Source: Bacteroidota bacterium (GTDB lineage Bacteria; Bacteroidota; Bacteroidia; Chitinophagales; Chitinophagaceae). From it: a stretch of DNA of 64,000 nucleotides. The number at the start of each line of letters is the position of its first letter. Positions within the stretch are counted from its first letter, which is position 1. This document shows positions 60,501 through 64,000 of the stretch, piece by piece. Location of the stretch: contig CANHGS010000001.1 in assembly GCA_947460595.1 (NCBI GenBank), forward strand, positions 186,001-250,000, given 5' to 3'. The position numbers and the translations under genes were made by a program. The notes below the pieces were generated by a model. That model ran no database searches and was not told the origin of the DNA. It saw nothing but the letters and a program-made list of their open reading frames with translations.

Positions 60501-61745
60501 TTATGCTACTTTCAAGACAGAGAGTTTGCTCTTACTAAACATGCTTTCTGCATAGTCAAGGGTAATATTCAAAACCGTAGTTTCTGTTCCAGGTAATTCA
60601 AACATGGCATCAGTTAGAATACTCTCACAAATACTTCTTAAACCACGAGCGCCTAATTTGTATTCCAAAGCCTTGTCTACCATAAAGTCCAAAACAGCTT
60701 CGTCAATAGTTAATGCAATTCCCTCTAGTTCAAACAAACGGGTATATTGTTTCATTAAAGCATTCTTGGGTTTGGTTAGAATGCTCCTCAATGTTTCTTT
60801 ATCCAGTGGGTTCAAATGGGTTACCACGGGCAACCTACCAAGTAATTCAGGAATCAATCCAAAGGATTTTAAATCCGTAGCATTGATGAATTGAAGTAAG
60901 TTCTTGCGCTGGTGTTCCTGCTCATCTTTGTTGACGCTAAACCCAATGGCATTGGTGTTGATTCTTCTGGCAATTACTTTGTCAATGCCGTCAAAAGCCC
61001 CACCACAGATAAATAAAATATTCTTGGTGTCTACTTTAATCATTTTCTGCTCAGGGTGTTTGCGACCACCTTGAGGCGGCACCAATACTTCAGTTCCTTC
61101 TAGCATTTTCAATAAACCCTGTTGTACACCCTCACCACTAACATCTCGGGTAATGGAAGGGTTATCGCCTTTGCGCGCAATTTTATCAATCTCATCTACA
61201 TATACAATACCCCTTTCTGCAGAAGCCACGTCATAATTACAGTTTTGTAACAAACGGGTTAACATACTCTCAACGTCTTCTCCCACATAACCAGCTTCTG
61301 TAAACACGGTAGCGTCTACAATGGCAAATGGTACATTTAGTAAACGCGCAATGGATTTAGCCAATAAGGTTTTACCAGTTCCGGTTTCACCCACCATGAT
61401 GATATTGCTTTTTTCAATTTCAATATCGTCGGGTTGTACTTTCTGTACAATTCTTTTAAAGTGGTTGTAAACGGCTACAGACAATACTTTTTTAGCATCG
61501 TCCTGGCCAATCACATATTCATCCAAGAATTTTTTAATCTCAGCAGGTCTGCGAACACTCAATTTAAAATTGCTGTTGCCGCCAACACCAGCTTCATTTT
61601 TTAGGTTCAATTCTTGCACAATAATTTCTTGTGCATGTTCTACGCAGTTCTCGCAGATATGCCCCTCCTGTCCTGCAATCAGGATCTTCACTTCGTCGCG
61701 GCTTCTGCCACAGAAGGAACAATGTAATTGCGCTTGTTTAGCCAT
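60501..61745 (-). CDS. clpX: ATP-dependent Clp protease ATPase subunit ClpX
   Basis: 414 residues from ATG 61745; ATG 61763 adds six. Zinc-binding domain ([18 protein letters not shown]), Walker A GETGTGKT, Walker [18 protein letters not shown] pore-2-type region and sensor [10 protein letters not shown]. Unfolds tagged proteins and feeds them to ClpP, whose two genes lie just upstream. It has its own -7 element (TACATTTG, 61815-61808), so it can be transcribed separately from clpP. Confidence 0.97.
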   Translation of the reverse strand: MAKQAQLHCSFCGRSRDEVKILIAGQEGHICENCVEHAQEIIVQELNLKNEAGVGGNSNFKLSVRRPAEIKKFLDEYVIGQDDAKKVLSVAVYNHFKRIVQKVQPDDIEIEKSNIIMVGETGTGKTLLAKSIARLLNVPFAIVDATVFTEAGYVGEDVESMLTRLLQNCNYDVASAERGIVYVDEIDKIARKGDNPSITRDVSGEGVQQGLLKMLEGTEVLVPPQGGRKHPEQKMIKVDTKNILFICGGAFDGIDKVIARRINTNAIGFSVNKDEQEHQRKNLLQFINATDLKSFGLIPELLGRLPVVTHLNPLDKETLRSILTKPKNALMKQYTRLFELEGIALTIDEAVLDFMVDKALEYKLGARGLRSICESILTDAMFELPGTETTVLNITLDYAESMFSKSKLSVLKVA

Positions 61746-61749
61746 AAAA

Positions 61750-61783
61750 AGGTTTTGACCCAAAACATCGGACAGTAAAACCT
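61750..61783 (-). promoter_or_regulatory. Hairpin in the clpX leader
   Basis: 7-bp arms 61750-61756 and 61777-61783 enclose 20 nt; on the minus strand the 3' arm runs into five T and the ATG at 61745. It could hide the ribosome-binding region. Confidence 0.35.
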
Positions 61784-61807
61784 AGTTTTCTGTGGCCTTG
61801 GGGGATG

Positions 61808-61815
61808 CAAATGTA
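61808..61815 (-). promoter_or_regulatory. Probable clpX -7 element
   Basis: Perfect TACATTTG followed by C on the minus strand; about 58 nt before the start codon. No TTG at the optimal spacing, so strength is uncertain. Confidence 0.55.
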
Positions 61816-61888
61816 CCACAGTTCCCCGTTTTTCGGGAAAAAACTAGTACAAATGAAATAATTTCAATATTTATTAAGCCCGATTGGC

Positions 61889-62527
61889 TTAGATTTTTTC
61901 CAAAATCTGGTCTACTATGCCATAAGCCACGGCCTCTTTGGCATCCATCCAATAGTCACGGTCAAAATCGGCCATAACTTGATCAACGGTTTTACCACAG
62001 TTCTCAGCCAGAATTTTAGCACCCAATTCCTTGGTTTTTCGAATCTGATTGGCTTGAATTTCAATGTCTGCAGAAGTGGCTTGAAAATAACCACCCAAAC
62101 TTGGTTGGTGAATCATCACTTCTCCATGGGGATAGATACATCTTTTGCCCTTGGTTCCAGCACTCAGTAAAATAGAACCCATGCTAGCAGCCAATCCCAT
62201 GCAAATAGTGGTAACAGGGCTGCTAATTAGTTTCATGGTATCGTACATAACCATACCGCTAGTGACTACACCACCTGGACTATTGATATAAAACTTAATT
62301 TCTTCACCTGGCTTATCAGCGTCTAACAAGAGTAATTTGCTCACAATGTCACGAGCAGATTTGTCATCTACCACGCCCCATAAATAAACGGCCCTTCTCT
62401 CAAAAAAGAGTTTCTCCATTTTCTTGAGCATCACGCCACCCATTGGTTCCTGTTTTTCCTCTTTTGGCTCATCCGCTTCCTCGTCTTCCATCAGGTAAGG
62501 GTTGATAATATATTTTGACTGGATCAT
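61889..62527 (-). CDS. clpP: ATP-dependent Clp protease proteolytic subunit ClpP (second copy)
   Basis: 212 residues. Serine-protease triad S115 (GLAASMGS), H140 (VMIHQP) and D187 (ADFDRD), all present; YINSPGG and the handle helix also fit. N-terminal acidic extension (EDEEADEPKEEK) is longer than usual. Forms tetradecameric chambers with ClpX. It follows the other clpP by 22 bp, so cotranscription is likely; mixed rings are possible. Confidence 0.96.
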   Translation of the reverse strand: MIQSKYIINPYLMEDEEADEPKEEKQEPMGGVMLKKMEKLFFERRAVYLWGVVDDKSARDIVSKLLLLDADKPGEEIKFYINSPGGVVTSGMVMYDTMKLISSPVTTICMGLAASMGSILLSAGTKGKRCIYPHGEVMIHQPSLGGYFQATSADIEIQANQIRKTKELGAKILAENCGKTVDQVMADFDRDYWMDAKEAVAYGIVDQILEKI

Positions 62528-62549
62528 TTGTCTAAATTTTTACGGTTAA

Positions 62550-63251
62550 TTAGTCTTTACGCTGTTTTCTAGGGTTGGTTAACAATACTTCGTCTACCAG
62601 ACCATATTCTTTGGCCTCAATGGCTTTCATCCAAAAATCCCGATCGCAATCTGCTGCCACCACTTCAATAGATTTATTGGTGTGCTCGGCAATTACCTCA
62701 TACAATTCTGTTTTCAGCTTTTTTATTTCACGAGCTGTAATTTCAATATCAGTTGCTTGTCCACCAATGGCACCGCTTGGTTGGTGTAACATAATGCGGC
62801 TATGTTTTAAAGCAGTACGCTTTCCTTGAACACCAGCGCAAAGTAAAACAGCTCCCATACTTGCAGCAATGCCAGTACAAATAGTGGCTACATCCGGGCT
62901 AATAAATTGCATGGTATCATAAATACCCAAACCCGCGTAAACACTGCCTCCTGGGCTGTTGATATACATTTGAATATCCCTACTACGGTCAACACTTTCT
63001 AAGAACAATAATTGTGCGGTAACAATATTGGCTACATAATCATTGATGCCTTCTCCCAAAAAGATAATCCTATCCATCATCAAACGGCTAAACACGTCCA
63101 TACTGGCCACGTTCATGGGGCGTTCTTCAATAATATAGGGAGTCAGGTTGGTAACACCATGCAATCCGTGTTGTTGGTAATTGTGCAGGGTGGCACTGCT
63201 AATGCCCCTATGTTTTACTGCGTATTGTTCAAACTCTTTTCCTAGGTTCAT
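62550..63251 (-). CDS. clpP: ATP-dependent Clp protease proteolytic subunit ClpP (first copy)
   Basis: 233 residues. Triad S131 (GIAASMGA), H156 (IMLHQP) and D201 (ADCDRD); YINSPGGSVYAGLGIYDTMQ. The N-terminal region (about 1-40, YAVKHRGISSATLHNYQQHG) would be a propeptide. It resembles the other copy strongly and both are catalytically complete. Lies between tig and the second clpP, the usual tig-clpP-clpX order. Confidence 0.96.
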   Translation of the reverse strand: MNLGKEFEQYAVKHRGISSATLHNYQQHGLHGVTNLTPYIIEERPMNVASMDVFSRLMMDRIIFLGEGINDYVANIVTAQLLFLESVDRSRDIQMYINSPGGSVYAGLGIYDTMQFISPDVATICTGIAASMGAVLLCAGVQGKRTALKHSRIMLHQPSGAIGGQATDIEITAREIKKLKTELYEVIAEHTNKSIEVVAADCDRDFWMKAIEAKEYGLVDEVLLTNPRKQRKD

Positions 63252-63382
63252 ATAAGACTGTTTTCGCTTTGAAGATAAGTGTTTTGCCTTTTCCTTTCTC
63301 CGTGATGCTTCAAATACTGTGCAAACTTGGTTTCAACGACAATCAGTCAGTTGATTTTTTTGTTTTTTGCGATAAATGACAA

Positions 63383-63413
63383 GAAAAAAGGGCAATCTTT
63401 TCCTAGACTGCCC
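63383..63413 (-). terminator. Probable terminator between tig and clpP
   Basis: Stem TGCCC/GGGCA (63409-63413 with 63390-63394) with an A-U extension, then a T run on the minus strand (63389-63384). It follows the GA-rich repeat array. Confidence 0.6.
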
Positions 63414-63450
63414 CTTTTCAGGTTATCTTTTCACTAATTAAGCTTTCTCA

Positions 63451-63677
63451 TCTTCTTCCTCCTCTCTTCACTTTCTTCCCCCTCTCTTCACTCTTCACTT
63501 TTATCTCTTCACTTTCTTCCTCCTCTCTTCACTCTTCACTTCTTCCTCCTCTCTTCACTCTTCACTTTTATCTCTTCACTTTCTTCCTCCTCTCTTCACT
63601 TTCTTCCTCCTCTCTTCACTCTTCACTCTTCACTTCTTCCTCCTCTCTTCACTCTTCACTCTTCACTCTTCACTTTC
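63451..63677 (-). repeat. GA-rich tandem repeat directly after the tig stop codon (copy B)
   Basis: About 227 bp, purine-rich on the minus strand, starting at the base after the tig TAA. It contains GTGAAGA heptamers, six perfect GGAGGAAGAA-type blocks plus one GGGGGAAGAA, and GTGAAGAGATAAAAGTGAAG. A higher-order unit of 67 bp is duplicated (about 63484-63550 and 63551-63600). Same units and orientation to the upstream gene as copy A. Confidence 0.92.
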
Positions 63678-64000
63678 TTAGTGGTTGTGGTGATGCAATT
63701 TCTCAGCAAAAGCTTCCATGCTAATGGCTTCGTCTGTAGCAGCAACCTGAGTTTCAAGGGTGCTGAATAATTTGTCTGCGCTAATGCGATGGTAGCTATC
63801 TTCAACAAATTTCTTGTCTTGCATCATGCGGTTGGCATAATCGTCAACCCACTGTTGGTTATCGCCCAAAGCGCCTAATTGACCGCCCATATAGCTGAAC
63901 AATTGCATTTTAGCAAAATCACGGATATCTTCAGGAAGCACTTCAATTTTATTATCAGTAACCAATTTGCTGCTGATTAAGGTCCATTTTAATTGGTTTA
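63678..64000 (-). CDS. tig: Trigger factor Tig, C-terminal part (5' end outside window)
   Basis: The minus frame is open from base 64000 to TAA at 63678 and reads LKWTLISSKLVTDNKIEVLPEDI, then FAKMQLFSYMGGQLG and a histidine-rich tail LHHHNH. This is the C-terminal chaperone domain of trigger factor, supported by the downstream clpP-clpP-clpX order. About 107 codons are present. Ribosome-bound chaperone for nascent chains. Confidence 0.88.
   Translation of the reverse strand, partial: NQLKWTLISSKLVTDNKIEVLPEDIRDFAKMQLFSYMGGQLGALGDNQQWVDDYANRMMQDKKFVEDSYHRISADKLFSTLETQVAATDEAISMEAFAEKLHHHNH

Noticed and set aside
63451..63677. Possible CRISPR array
   Set aside because: The units are 7-19 bp, directly abutting and low complexity; there are no regular 30-40 nt unique spacers and no cas gene in the window.
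1..64000. tRNA or rRNA genes, IS elements, prophage or toxin-antitoxin pairs
   Set aside because: I looked for cloverleaf-like GGTTCAAATCC contexts, transposase motifs and small divergent pairs and found none that I could support. A covariance-model scan would be decisive for the RNAs.

Overview
The window looks like chromosomal DNA of a Bacteroidota bacterium, most likely family Chitinophagaceae (inference; no rRNA gene is present to prove it). The signs are a SusC/RagA TonB-dependent receptor at the left edge, a PorX-type response regulator with a PglZ domain, a fused LpxC-FabZ, Gfo/Idh/MocA plus DUF1080 plus sugar-isomerase-like genes, AT-rich DNA, and promoters of the Bacteroidota type (TTG, 17-18 bp, TAnnTTTG). 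Almost all of it is coding. I see no tRNA, rRNA, transposase, integrase, phage gene or CRISPR array.

Layout. 1-1910: 5' part of a susC-like gene (minus). 2255-4764: ABC-2 transporter pair and a LolA-like periplasmic protein. 4768-6742: galactose-mutarotase-like protein and pdxA (minus). 6818-9482: rsmA, a 2-hydroxyacid dehydrogenase, greA, a HIT protein. 9485-16145: ruvC, a flippase-like membrane protein, DUF3108 protein, MBL hydrolase, UMF1-type MFS, uppP, DUF3098, ftsX. 16311-22626: leuS, a DPP-IV-like S9 peptidase, a small acidic protein, an M23 peptidase. 22683-28896: NAD(P)-binding protein, ruvB, OmpR-type regulator, HerA/YjgR-like ATPase, variant recQ. 28897-32826: copA, tsaE, alanine dehydrogenase. 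32828-35906: octaheme cytochrome fused to TPRs, and a TlpA-like thioredoxin. 36165-41069: likely 3-keto-glycoside / sugar oxidation cluster. 41131-47544: second lpxD, MHS-type MFS, MauG-like peroxidase, TlpA-like protein, DoxX-like protein, orphan ABC ATPase. 47671-53138: glycosyltransferase, then the lipid A block HD protein-lpxD-lpxC/fabZ-lpxA (minus). 53266-60240: porX, small conserved protein, PhnP-like MBL protein, HhH protein, acyl-CoA dehydrogenase, TPR histidine kinase. 60241-64000: a 52-residue protein, clpX, two clpP, 3' end of tig (minus).

There is no obvious new multi-gene system; the non-ordinary signals are mostly non-coding. (1) A GA-rich short tandem repeat family with GGAGGAAGAA and GTGAAGA units begins directly after the stop codon of two unrelated genes 27 kb apart, both times in the sense orientation. 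(2) Several good promoters are followed within 2-8 nt by a stem-loop; at greA this is a full intrinsic-terminator-like hairpin, reminiscent of the E. coli greA leader (GraL). (3) TAnnTTTG lies 4-6 nt before the start codon of tsaE, porX and others, suggesting leaderless mRNAs. (4) Odd protein architectures include an octaheme-TPR fusion and a RecQ whose zinc module sits behind, not before, the winged-helix-sized region.
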